NCBI GenBank assembly: GCA_934045905.1
Contig: OW203769.1
Location: 806,001-870,000 of the forward strand
Direction of reading: 5' to 3'
DNA from: Leuctra nigra
Lineage: Eukaryota; Arthropoda; Insecta; Plecoptera; Leuctridae
Length of the DNA: 64,000 bases
Below, piece by piece: positions 52,866-64,000 of the stretch. Both the position numbers and the translations under genes were made by a program. Below the pieces are notes generated by a model that was given only the letters and a program-made list of their open reading frames with translations, was not told the DNA's origin and made no database searches. Within the stretch, counting starts at the first letter, position 1. Every line of letters starts with the position of its first letter.

Positions 52866-53864
52866 CAAATAGTATTAATTGTATCAAAATGTAAATTTGT
52901 GAGATTATTTAAATGTGTGACGTCATTTCCGGTTTTGGTATAGGAAACTGCAAATATTACTGACGATAAAACATAAAGTTAACCGTCTTAATCGTTTAGC
53001 GCTGGTTTCGTTCAAATCTGTTTAGCCGTTTTTGGGATATGATGTCACTTCCGGTTTCAAAATGGCGGCTCCGGTTGGTTTTATAACAAGTCAAATGAGA
53101 TATCAGAAGTACATACGATACATAAATATCAAAATAATCGGATCAACATTTGTTGCCGAAATGCCAATCGATGTATTTCAAATTTCATGACGTCATTTCC
53201 GGTTTCGTTAACATAATGTTTAGTCTCTAGCTAATGATAATCCATAAAGTTGACCGTCCGAATCGTTTGGCGCTATTTTCGCTCCAATCGGTTTAGAAGT
53301 TGTTGAAATATAACGTCACTTCCGGTTTCAAAATGGCGGCACAAAAAATTCATGGGGTGAAGGTTAAATCAGACGCCAAAAGTGCACACGTGGTAAAAAT
53401 GTGAGATCAATCGGTTAAGCCGTTTAGGCTGTGGCCTGTTTACCGGATTTGAATTCCAGGAGACTACTACTACTACTACTACTACTATTGAGATTATTAT
53501 TATTATTATTATTATTATTATGAAAACCGCCCTAAAACACTGTTTTCACGGCCCTCTAGCGCGCAAAGGGCGTAACCTATTGTTCCCAAATTTGGTATAT
53601 GTTGTAGGGTGGGCCATAGCTCGAAATTAAGATATATCGCAACAATGTGAGATTTTCCAATTTTAAGATCCAGTAGGCCGAAAATGCCACTTTGATGCTT
53701 ACAGTAAAAGTGGGTTTGCTCCAGCCTTTATATGAGAGTGTGCGCGCGCCGTACGACTTGGCTGGCGTGGAGCGACCGCTCCACTAGATAGCACCTTCAG
53801 ATAATAATATCCTAGTAGCTAATTGGTGCAGTTACCATGCATCGTTAATATATGTATTATAAAT

Positions 53865-56190
53865 ATCTAGTGGAGCGGTCGCTCCACACAGCCAAGTCGT
53901 ACCGTACACTCACAGTCACTCTACATATACCGTAAATGCCTATATAAACTGAGGAGCAGACCAACTACTTTTACTGTAAGCAACAACATAGCATTTTCAG
54001 CCTACTGGATCTCAACTATGAAAAATCTCTCATTGTTGTGAAATGTCTTAATTTTGAGCTATGGCCCACCTGACAACATATACATCACGCGACAACAACC
54101 AGTCATGCCGTTTACGACCTAGAGGGCAGTGAAAATCGTGAAATTACACCGCTTTCTTCTTCTTCTTCTTCTTCTTCTTCTTCTTCAGATGATATCAGAA
54201 AAGGTCGCTGTCACCGCCACAGCCTAAACGGCTGAACCGATCAACCTGAAATTTTTACCACATATGCACTTTTGGCGTCTGATGATACCTTGCCTCTTGT
54301 GATTTTTTGTGCCGCCATTTTTAAACCGGAAGTGACGTCATATATGAAAAACGGCTGGACCGATTAGAACGAAATTAGCGCCATTCGATTAAGATGGTCA
54401 TCTATATGAAGTATGTTACTTAAAAATATAATTTTCTTATATTCTAAACCGGAAGTGACGTCATAAATTTGCAATATTTAGCTTATTTCATCAAATTATA
54501 CTTTAAATACACATATAATTATCTTACATTGTAACATAGACAATACAAAAACACAGTGATCTCGGCCGCCATTCCTGAAACCGGAAGTGACGTCATACAT
54601 CGAAAACGCCTGTACCGATTGCCACTGAACTAGCTCCTGTCTATTCATTCTGCAATCTATTTGAAAAATCAATTGGGATAAATGAATATACAAATAACGG
54701 TACCGGAAATGGCGGCAGGAACCACTAAATGAAACCGGAAGTGACGTCATATATTGAAAACGGCATGAGCGATTTGACGGAAATTAGCGCTATTGAATTC
54801 AGAAGGTCATTCATGAAGTATCAACTAGATAAAACTAGATTGTTTTCTTATTACCTATACAGGAAATGACGTCATTAATATGCTAAATGACACTAAATTC
54901 ACCACTTTATACTTTTAATAGATATTTAGTAAACATACATTGTAAATAATGATAAATTCAAGGTTGCAGTGCTCTCGGCCGCCATTTTATAAAACAGGAA
55001 GTGACGTCATATATCGAAAACGGCTGTACCGATTGCAACTAAATTTTGGAATTGTGTAGGACTTATAATTATGAATTTAATACGACATTATTTTCGGCCG
55101 CCATTGTTAAAACCGGAAGTGACGTCATAAATCGAAAACGGATGTACCGATTGCAACCAAATTTTAGAATTATGTCGGACTAATAATTATGAAATAAAGA
55201 CGACATTATTTTCGACCGCCATTGTCAAAACCGGAAGTTACGTCATATATCGAAAACGGCTGTACCGATTGCAACTAAATTTTGGAATTGTGTAGGACTT
55301 ATAATTATGAATTCAATACGACATTATTTTCGGCCACCATTGTTAAAACCGGAAGTGACGTCATATATCGAAAACGGATGTACCGATTGCAAAAAAATTT
55401 TAGAATTATGTCGGACTAATAATTATGAAATAAAGATGACATTATTTTCAGCCGCCATTGTTAAAACCGGAAGTGACGTCATATATCGAAAACGGATGTA
55501 CCGATTGCAACAAAATTTTAGAATTATGTCGGACTAATAATTATGAAATAAAGACGACATTATTTTCGACCGCCATTGTCAAAACCGGAAGTGACGTCAT
55601 ATATCGAAAATGGCTCCGCCATTGTTATAACCTGAAGTGACGTCATAAAATGAATTCGGCCTGACCGATTTAACGGAAATTTTCGCCAATGAATTCAGAT
55701 GGTCATATATGAAATATCAATAATAAACTAGATTTCTTTGTTCCTAAACTGGAAATGACGTCATAATTAGGCTAAATATTACTAAAAAATTCAAAATTTT
55801 ATACTTTTAAATAGAAATGTAGTACATTTATTTGTAACATTAAAATATATAATCATGAATAGTGACAGTACCTAGTCTAGGCCTCAATTTTTTAAACCAG
55901 AAGTGACGACGGTTTGACTGATTGGAACGAAATTAAAGTGTCATTGATTCAGATGATCATTATAAAATATCAATAATAAAACTACATTGTTCTTATTTCC
56001 CACACCGGAAATGACGTCAGAAAAAAAAATATATATACATACCTAATTCATACATATTTACTATTTAGTTAACTTATGTCAGTGTCAGTTATAAGCACTT
56101 ATAATTATAATTTCTAGTTTGCAGTGTTCTTGACCGCCATTTTGAACACCAGAAGTTATGTCATTTTGGAAATTGCTCAACCCAACCAAT
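53865..56190 (+). mobile_element. Composite YY1-ETS-CRE element, copy E, expanded array
   Basis: Starts ATCTAGTGGAGCGGTCGCTC like C and F but has an enlarged array: about a dozen CCGGAAGTGACGTCA or one-off sites from 54327 to about 56005. No terminal inverted repeat is found; it seems to be truncated near 56190. A (TTC)n tract replaces the GATGAT tract of C and F at 54150-54184. It lies 75 bp from copy D, ends pointing at each other. Confidence 0.82.
54990..55640 (+). repeat. 118-bp tandem units inside copy E
   Basis: The AACCGG/AACAGG start of the site recurs at 54993, 55111, 55229, 55347, 55465 and 55583, exactly 118 bp apart. Each unit holds GCCGCCATTGT, CCGGAAGTGACGTCATATAT, CGAAAACGG.TGTACCGATTG and an AT-rich spacer. 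This is a local expansion of the regulatory-like unit. Confidence 0.9.
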
Positions 56191-57273
56191 TGAAACTAAT
56201 ATTATGTACAAAATTCCAGTACACATAAAATATACTCAAGGCCATCTAGGCTCTCTACCTACATATAGTTATGAAGCCCTAGAAGCAATCTTTGCTAAAA
56301 TAATTTTATATTTCATTGGAATTGTTAATGATTGGTTGAGACAGCATGGGAGATTTACAAATTGGTGTACAGATACACCTACTTATCCTGCAGATACATT
56401 CCCAGATATTCAGTATCTTTATCGAAAAGCGTTCGCTTATGGCTCTGCCTAGTGGGTTCTAATATTTTCTTTATTTCTTGTATCATTATAGGAGAATCTC
56501 GTATTTCCACGTAGGTTCCAAATCTTGAAGGTGTACCTATAGTGTGTTCTGCATTTTATTTGCTCTACAGATTCAATATTGCTGTTGTGATGATGCATTT
56601 AGTATCAAACTTTTAACGTATAAAATCATTGTGAAAATTTTTCGAATACGAGATTCTGCGTCTAAGAAATCAATATATTATACTATTAATCTCGAGTTAC
56701 ACCAAGATCAGCCTTCCTCTATGCCTCTATGCTCCTCTATGCCTTCCTGCTTATGATTATAAAGTAACACATTCTTTTTGAAGGGAAATGAAAACAGGTC
56801 ATGATCGTAAACTGTGGTCTCTTCTCACAGAGGGAATTATTGGAATGACAAAAACGTAGTAGACAGTTTTGAAAACACAAAACTGAACATTAACTTTGTG
56901 CATAATGGTTAAGAAATATATTTTGTACCTATGCAAAACCATTACCAGCGTACCTACGCCAATGGCAAAACTCTATAATATTTTGCAATGAAATCGAGCG
57001 AGCGCCATCCAAATTACTGCCTTCTGGAAATAGAAAGTTTGAAGACCACTATTGCAATCAATAGAGCACGGAGGTATGTAGAGAACTAGTTAAACCTGCA
57101 CAACTTTAAATTAGTTTCTACATTTGTAACAATGAAATAAAGTGATTTGGAAATGAGATGAATGAAGGTTATACACAGTACCTACCTAGTATTTACACTT
57201 TGATTGGATTGTGAATTCAATCTTGTGGGAATTTTTGGAAGGTTTGCAATTTGTTGTACAAATCATTCCTTTA
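56191..57273. other. Unassigned DNA
   Basis: No supported gene. An 82-codon forward frame at 56204-56452 has no recognisable motif. Confidence 0.4.
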
Positions 57274-59626
57274 ATCTAGTGGAGCGGTCGCTCCACCCAG
57301 CCAAGTCGTACTATACACTCACAGTCACTCAACATACCGTAAATGCCTAATAAACTGAGGAGCAGACCAAACACTTTTACTGTAAGCAACAACATGGCAT
57401 TTTCGGCCTACTGGATCTCAAAATTGGTAAATCTCACATTGTTGCGAAATATCTTAATTTCGAGCTATGGCCCACCCCACTACATATACCAAATTTGGGA
57501 ACAATAGGTTATGCCATTTGCGCGCTAGAGGACCGAGAAAACAGTGAAATTACACCACTTTCTGATTCTGAAGATGATGATGATTCTGATATCACGAAAC
57601 GTCGCTATCACCGCCACAGCCTAAACGGCTGAACCGATCGACCTGAAATTTTTACCACATGTGCACTTTTGGCGTCTGAGGTGCCTTTTTATAAAACCAA
57701 CCGGAAGCCGCCATTTTGAAACCGGAAGTGACGTCATAACTCAAAAACGTCTGGACCGATTAGAACGAAATTAGCGCCATTCGATTTAGATGGTCATCTA
57801 TATGAAGTATCAATAAAAAAAATATTATTTTCTTATTTTCTAAACCGGAAGTGACGTCATAAATACGCAATATTTAACTTATTTCAACAAATTATACTTA
57901 AAATACGTACATAATTAACTTACATTGTAACATAGACAATACAATTTATATATTCAAGGTAGCAGTGTTCTCGGCCGCCATTCCTGAAACCGGAAGTGAC
58001 GTCATATATCTAAAACGCCTGTACCGATTGCAACTGAACTAGCTCCTGCGTATTCATTCTGCTATTTATTTGAAAAATCAATTGTGAAAAATGAATAAAT
58101 AAATTAATGGTACCGGAAATGGCGGCAGGAACCACTAAATGAAACCGGAAGTGACGTCATATATTACAAACGGCATGACCGATTTTACGGAAATATAGGG
58201 ATTAGGAATTCAGATGGTCGTTCATGAAGGTATCAACTAGATAAAACTAGATTGTTTTCTTATTACCTATACCGGAATTCGGCCGCTATTTCAAAACCGG
58301 AAGTGACGTCATGTATCGAAAACGGCTTGATCGATTAACACGAAACTTAAGCTATTCTTCTTGGATAATCATTTTCATCTTATACCAAACGCAACTTTTC
58401 ATAGTAACCAAATCGGTTGAGGCGTATTTTTTTAAAGAAATTAGTCCCTGCTCGGACATGTGCTACAAGCTGTATGAATAAACTAACAAAAGAAGTGATA
58501 TCCCAGAAAAAACACTCCGTGTAAAAATACCAGCCAAGTCTCTTTAACTATAAAAAAAAATAGAAGAAATCTAAAAATTCAGCACTGAAAAGGAGTGATA
58601 TCAAAAAAGGAGCCAAGTCAACGAATTTTCCAAATTTTAATCGTACCATTGAAATAAAAATATCAGCCCCCGAGAAATACTTAAAAAAAGGACTTGGCGC
58701 ATCGTTTTTTTAAAGACATTTTTCTATTCTTAAGCTTATGCCACTCACATACTACGTAGTTCAGAAATGCCTAGAAAAATTGGGACAAAACTTTCAAATT
58801 AAATATTGAACATTCTGTAAAATATTTTAAATTTAAATATAAGTACGCAAAGAAACATAGCATTGTCTTACAAGCAATAAATACAGAACAGTTGTGTTTG
58901 TGATTGGTAGGTACCTATAGTTTTGTGGGTACATCAACATACCTACTACAGCATTATACTTTGAACCTTCTCGCCGTGTAATTAATTGCTATTAATTAAC
59001 ATTTTATACCAAAAAAAATCATAAATTACATAACGTATTACTTTAGATAAAAATCTAGTCAGTAATTATTTGAGCAGCATGGCTCAGTGCACTAGTCACT
59101 TATACAAATCTCATTGACGGCCTTCTTGTAATGAGCGCTTTCGCTATTTCCCTCAGTCACGATATTGAGAAGTATGATTGATTAATATGACCCTAGAAAT
59201 AGTGGCAATAACGAATAGACTAGGCCGCTTCCGTTTATTCGTTATTCGTTTATCCGTTTATTTCCTCTGAATATTGACAAAATACCAAAACTGCCAGTAG
59301 GTAAGAGTACTAGTTATATTAAAACGTAGTATGATTCGTCGATAATGAATGTGATATACTCAGGAAAATATACTTGTAGAGTTCTTCCTATACTTTTAGG
59401 ATAGAAAAGTGTCTTTAAAAAAACGATGCGCCAAGTCCTTTTTTTAAGTATTTCTCGGGGGCTGATATTTTTATTTCAATGGTACGATTAAAATTTGGAA
59501 AATTCGTTGACTTGGCTCCTTTTTTGATATCACTCCTTTTCAGTGCTGAATTTTTAGATTTCTTCTATTTTTTTTTATAGTTAAAGAGACTTGGCTGGTA
59601 TTTTTACACGGAGTGTTTTTTCTGGG
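57274..59626 (+). mobile_element. Composite YY1-ETS-CRE element, copy F
   Basis: 2353 bp, nearly identical to copy C over its whole length. Differences seen: a 3-bp change in the GATGAT tract, CTCGGAC for TTTGGAC near 58453, and a few poly-A length changes. It has the same palindrome, five composite sites and 1.1-kb inverted repeat (58502-59626). Different flanks from C. Confidence 0.9.
58502..59626. repeat. Long inverted repeat of copy F
   Basis: Arms about 58502-58735 and 59403-59626, loop nearly identical to that of copy C. Compensating arm changes were not assessed in full. Confidence 0.87.
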
Positions 59627-59711
59627 ATACCTACTTACATTAACACACGAAAGCAAATGTTTTTTTTTAATAATTAGAAGGAAAAGAATATCACTTTTTT
59701 GTGGTCAAAAT

Positions 59712-60315
59712 GTTGAGTTGACCTTCGTGACCTCACATGACCTTTGTATAAACCTAAGTTACATTTATAGTAATGTATGTATGTACAATGTAATTGAAAA
59801 TACCTTTTAATTGATACCCACCCATCAAGCCACCTTTGTCAAGAAAAAAAAATCACGGCAATTTTTTAAATTGATTAGTCAATTAAAGCCACTTCCGGTT
59901 AAATAATTTCGGAGGACTTTTGATATGTTATAAAGTACACATTTATGAATGATTTGCCATCAACCGCGGTTTTCTAGCTCATTAGGGGTGGCTACAGCCC
60001 TAATTTTTAATTACATCCATATTTTTGGTTGTTTTAGCTCATTATTGGCCGTAATTAGTATCGATTTATTTTTTAATTTTTGAAATAATTTTTAATAAAT
60101 ATAAGACACATCAAGCTTTCGTTTGATACCAAACTCGACGTGGTTTACTATTATAGTTTACCGATAATTAGATTGATTGATTTTTCACTAATCGATTAAT
60201 TAGACCCACGCCCATTAATTTGATTTCGGAGGACTTTTACTATGTTATGTAGTTTTTTTTCTGAATCCAACGATATCAAAAACGCTTGTGTTGCAATTTG
60301 TTTTGGGTTAAGGCC
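59712..60315 (-). repeat. Dispersed repeat, inverted partner of 49000-49600
   Basis: Reverse complement of 49000-49600, from GACCTTCGTGACCTCACATG to CAAAAACGCTTGTGTTGCAA, with moderate divergence. Confidence 0.78.
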
Positions 60316-60898
60316 TATATTTGGCTTTAGACTCTGGACTAATTGTGCATAGAGGTCACACATCCAGGCCGACATAACTTTCCTCTGTTAGAGTCGGCAA
60401 GGTAACGCCTTGTCAAGAGAGGTTTCGCCTGAAAGCACACATGTAAAACTATTGTAAGGTGCTGCTGTCATGTGATTAGGAGCTAACACATGGTTCTGTG
60501 TTTATATAACTCGAGGCACAGGTTACACTAGATCGGTGGGTGTTGGTCTAGGTCGCCGGAGCCTCGGCGCAAGAAATGTAACTTTTCACACAACTTGCTG
60601 GCTCTACAATAATTACTTGACTAACCAGTGGTTAATTTGTAAAATAATAAGTGGGCGGACGCTCGGCGATGTCAGGGGGAATATATTTGCTTACGTAAAC
60701 AATGGGGGGATTGGGGAAGGCCCTCCAATATAATGTGGGTCCGGACTGCCCGCAAGGCCCCGGGAAAATATTGAATTTCAGTAACAAAATTTGGGGCCTT
60801 TATACCTACCCGATTTGTACACAATTTCAAGCCTTATTTTACTTCTTTAAAAATAAGTGGGCGGACGGCGGTTACCAACCCTGAAAAAAGAGTGGGGG
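60316..60898. other. Unassigned DNA
   Basis: No gene supported. AATAAGTGGGCGGACG occurs twice (60647 and 60852). Confidence 0.4.
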
Positions 60899-61142
60899 GA
60901 CCACAGCCGTCTGTATACTCGTCAGTTCGCCCCTCCCTCCTCCTGGTAGCTGCCTGTCGTCTGAGTAGAAATTGTAGTTCCAAACCTGCCACCCGGGATG
61001 GGGTCACTACCGTCGCGCATTTAAATAACCAAGAGACGGTGGCGGCCCCATCCCGGGACGGCATGTGAGGAACTACTAAGACGACAGGCAGCTGCCAGGA
61101 GGAGGGGGAACGAACCGACGAGTATACAGACGGCTGTGGGGG
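60899..61142. mobile_element. About 245-bp GC-rich foldback (MITE)
   Basis: CCACAGCCGTCTGTATACTC is inverted at the right end as GAGTATACAGACGGCTGTGG. The arms continue with CTCCTCCTGG.AGCTGCC and TGTCGTCT.AGTAG. The centre has CCCGGGATGGGG inverted to CCCCATCCCGGG. The target duplication was not resolved. Confidence 0.8.
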
Positions 61143-62180
61143 GGACGCGTTCGCCCCCAATTAACCACTGTGACTAACATTGTAGGTATATAACTGTCTA
61201 GAGTTAGTTACGATTAGCCCTCATGAGACGCAACAATATTCAATAGGTCGGACAAGCGATGCTAAAAAATTAAGAATAACCAATCAAGAAAGAAATTTGT
61301 GTCCGACTTTCCACTGCACACTTGAGTTGTCGATCTATTTATAGATTCGTAACAAACGCTATTATTGTATTGTATTGTGATTATTATCCATACATATAAA
61401 CCATTACGTCATCATTATTTTGTTGAAAACCTCCAAGTAGGTAGCTACCTAGTTACTTACCTAAAGCTTTATTAGGCTGAGCACAGCTATCTACTAGTAC
61501 TTCCATCCATGTTCAAGCTTTAAGATTTTTAGATAGGTAGGTAGTATCTAGTTGGGCGCCAGCTCGACGCTGCCAAGCACCGCTCTAATACAACGTGCGA
61601 GCTACTACCAGAGACTTATACCGCAACGGCTTAAGTGGTCGAAACGAGGTGTCGACAGGCATACATGCAGTGAGAAATGAAAGTTGAAAATCATGGTTAT
61701 CGGGTATATTTAGCCACCTGACAACACCTAACCAAATATCAAAGTGCTGCGTTCATCCCTTCGGGGTGAATTTTGGGCCTCAAACATGCAAGGATTGACT
61801 TTCATGCTGGCTGGCTGGCTGGCTAGCTAGGCACGTCGATTTGCTTGGCCTTTTCTACAGATTGCACGGTTTGGTCTAGAGAGTTGAAATTTGGTAGACA
61901 CATAGAGTCCCCCTTCTCACGCCTACTTCTGAAAGAAAATCTGAAATATTTTGACCGGAAGTGAATTTAATCCAATTTTAAATTTAATTTTTTTTCAAAA
62001 GTCAAACGGGTCCATCGACAGTTTTGAAATTTGGCAAGATTAAAGATAATGTATTGCTAGACACTCCACTTCAAGGAAAAACGAAATTTTCAAACCGGAA
62101 GTGGAAAAATTATCAATATTAAGCGTTTCGCTCTTCCCCTTCATCTACCAACACAGCAGCTTCGCTGTCAACTCCTTACC
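61143..62180. other. Unassigned DNA with (GGCT)n
   Basis: No gene. (GGCT)n at about 61809-61830. 61860-62110 repeats GTTGAAATTTGG/GTTTTGAAATTTGG with GACCGGAAGTG and AACCGGAAGTG, loosely like the units of the composite elements. Confidence 0.4.
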
Positions 62181-62184
62181 CTGT

Positions 62185-62258
62185 CGGCCTGAATAGCTGA
62201 ATTATCGGAGGCAGCTGGCTTGTGTTCCTGCATAACGGGTTCGATTCCCGATCCTAGA
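62185..62258 (+). ncRNA. tRNA-like relic 1 (SINE head or pseudo-tRNA)
   Basis: A-box-like TAGCTGAATTATCGG with a D-stem GCTG/CAGC and a B box GGGTTCGATTCCCG, followed by a T run (CTTTTTC). The acceptor stem does not pair, so it is a tRNA-derived relic or SINE head and not a functional tRNA. Confidence 0.4.
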
Positions 62259-62523
62259 AAAACTTTTTCTTCACATCATCCTTTTTTAATTTGTGTAAGC
62301 GATGATACCTTCCAGTATATATATTCAAATGAGAGGTCGAGGGATGCTGTGTAGATCATCAATAACCCGAAACATCGCCATCGCGGCAAGCCGATTGCCA
62401 TCGCGATCACAGATAGTATCAGGTTCGTAGGTAATGCTGCAGGTATGACGAGCGACATTGCGTCTTGTTGAAATCTTCGCCCATTTGCTAGTTTAGTGGT
62501 TACGAACGGCTTTCAGGATCGCC

Positions 62524-62596
62524 GTCCTGGTGGCGCAATGGACAGTGCATTGGCTTACGGTGTTAGGGGTCGCCGGTTCGATTCCGGCGGGGGTGG
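62524..62596 (+). ncRNA. tRNA-Arg(ACG)-like relic
   Basis: A box TGGCGCAATGG, D-stem GCGC/GTGC, anticodon loop TTACGGT (ACG), T-arm GCCGGTTCGATTCCGGC with five perfect pairs, and TTTTTT shortly after. The acceptor strands (GTCCTGG and GGGGGTG) do not pair, and the anticodon stem is weak, so probably a pseudo-tRNA or SINE promoter. Confidence 0.45.
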
Positions 62597-62601
62597 TCCT
62601 T

Positions 62602-64000
62602 TTTTATTAGAAATTTTTACAAGTTTTAATTCTGCCTAACCATAGAGTTATTTTTTAAGTTGCCCAGTTTTAATTTTCGCCAGTTCGATTTTGTCTACCC
62701 ATAGAGAGTTTTATTCCTTAGGCTGCCCAGTAAAACTTATGCGCGCGCCCTACGCCGCCTGGAGCACCTTCTGTCTCTAGCCGCTCGTAGAATTCTAGGT
62801 GAACTTCATAATTTTGTCACATTGAAAGATTCAAACCTCAAATATACCTCAATATGACGACAGAATATGACGTAGTATCAACCATTTGAGAAAACTCGTT
62901 TGGATAGTTATTATTGATATCCAAGTATTGAGACAACAAACGAATAACAGACATCGATTCCGTTTCATAATGAAATCTTTAGTTCTACTACTTCACGTAC
63001 ACTCAACCAAACATAAAATGATCGTGATGAAAAGGTAGGGAAGCATCTCTTGTCTATGAATTTTCCGATTGCCTGTACAAACCGGTCAGACCTCTCACTC
63101 TAGTTGTTATCTCTCTCTGTGCTCGAGTAATAACAAGGGATGGGGGAGATATTGACGTCAAATAGAAGCAGGTAATTTATCTATCCAATCAGCCTAGAAG
63201 GTCGAAGCTTCATTCGAATCTTGCTCATCAGGCTAACCCGATCGTGGTCTACCGAGATTTTGGCTCAAATTTTCTCAATAAGTTCAATCTATATTATGTT
63301 TCAGATTCATAATTTTAAAAGTGTATAATATGATCTTATGCTTTTCCTAATGTATAATTTCATTTGCAAACAATCCGATCTAAGTGCAGTTAATCAATGG
63401 AACAAAGTATACCTACATCTATATAATGGATTGGGCTAAAATTACATAGGCTCTTTAAATTAATTTTATGAGAAAACGTAAATTTCAAAGTTACCCTATC
63501 ATTGATTCATACAATATTAGTCTATACAAAAAAATTACAAATTGCCAATAGGACAGTTACGATTTATTTTTGAATTTATTTCAAACCTGACTTTAATATT
63601 CCTTTATTCATAACAAAAAATATGTAAATTTTCATTAATAAATATCAATTTAAAAATTCCGTAAATATTATTCAGTATGTTAAAAATCAGTGTGATGTTA
63701 TATTTATCAACCAACAATGATGTTGCCATGGCAACAATAAAACTAGGACAGCACATGACGTTAATTCTTTGTCCCGCAATAATGTGCACTGAAATAATAT
63801 TCATATTGACGGAGGGAAATTTGGGCTATTGAGTATCCTGACAAAATTAATCTACGCCCACTATTTAGGGTATTCGTAAGTATGAATCAAAGGAAAATTT
63901 TAGTTGAAAAGTCTGCGCCCTTAATATAAAAGTGACGTTGTTACCATAAACTGCATGCATTGCATTTTATAAAACAATGTATGTAACAATGATCTTATCT
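62602..64000. other. AT-rich DNA, nothing recognised
   Basis: No coding, RNA or repeat feature supported to the end of the window. Confidence 0.45.

Larger units (their letters stand above)
51236..53789 (-). mobile_element. Composite YY1-ETS-CRE element, copy D
   Basis: Reverse-oriented: inverted repeat 51236-51687, array about 51890-53345, uninterrupted (ACT)n and (ATT)n tracts near 53463-53521, and the perfect palindrome with CTAGAT ending at 53789. Sites seen on the minus strand include CCGGAAGTGACATCA (about 53050), CCGGAAATGACGTCA (52930, 53195) and CCGGAAGTGACGTTA (53320), alternating with and without CAAAATGGCGGC. A hAT-type MITE is inserted at 52251-52865. Confidence 0.85.

Noticed and set aside
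61809..61830. (GGCT)n tract as a regulatory element
   Set aside because: Simple microsatellite with no supporting context.

Overview
The window looks like intergenic DNA from an insect; a hemipteran is plausible but not proven. It is AT-rich, genes have short GT-AG introns, and nearly every recognisable sequence is a transposable element (TE), a TE relic or a tandem repeat. I found no single-copy host gene that I could support. A 200-N assembly gap lies at 37346-37545.

Layout. 1-7.0 kb: decayed transposon gene fragments (trihelix/Myb-like, P-element-like), a 94-bp satellite and a 96-bp minisatellite. 7.5-8.4 kb: a mariner-type foldback MITE. 8.8-11.6 kb: copy A of an unusual composite element, with a Helitron inserted in it. 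12.4-16.0 kb: P-element-like/YqaJ-like and Harbinger Myb-like pseudogenes. 16.0-25.2 kb: a nearly complete PIF/Harbinger transposon with a multi-exon DDE transposase and a 4-exon Myb/SANT-like gene. A young non-autonomous Gypsy-like LTR element sits in the last intron of the Myb-like gene. 25.2-34.2 kb: a TTAA-flanked piggyBac-type MITE, an 834-bp TIR element, LINE 3' ends, a 128-bp satellite, and a Helitron end carrying two Harbinger-type MITEs. 34.3-41.7 kb: composite copies B and C and more Helitron ends. 42.4-48.8 kb: the second piggyBac-type MITE and a near-full-length LINE. 49-51 kb: a decayed gene of an uncharacterised invertebrate repeat family. 51.2-59.6 kb: composite copies D, E and F. 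60-64 kb: foldback and tRNA-like relics.

The best candidate for something undescribed is the composite element with six copies (A-F). One end has a perfect 18-bp palindrome followed by CTAGAT. The interior is an array of units that join YY1-like (GCCGCCATTTTG), ETS-like (CCGGAAGT) and CRE (TGACGTCA) sites. In five copies the other end is a long inverted repeat of 0.4-1.1 kb. Copies C and F are nearly identical, have precise ends and sit in unrelated flanks, so the family has moved recently.

The second notable point is the LINE. Its ORF1 (SGNH-esterase type) and ORF2 are in the same frame, separated only by TGA followed by CTAG, the classical leaky-stop context. ORF2 has no in-frame ATG before the endonuclease N-terminus, which suggests programmed readthrough.

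The elements interact mainly by nesting: LTR element in Harbinger, hAT MITE in D, TIR element in B, Helitron in A, and two MITEs in a Helitron hairpin. Several of these nests can be checked against an empty site inside this same window.
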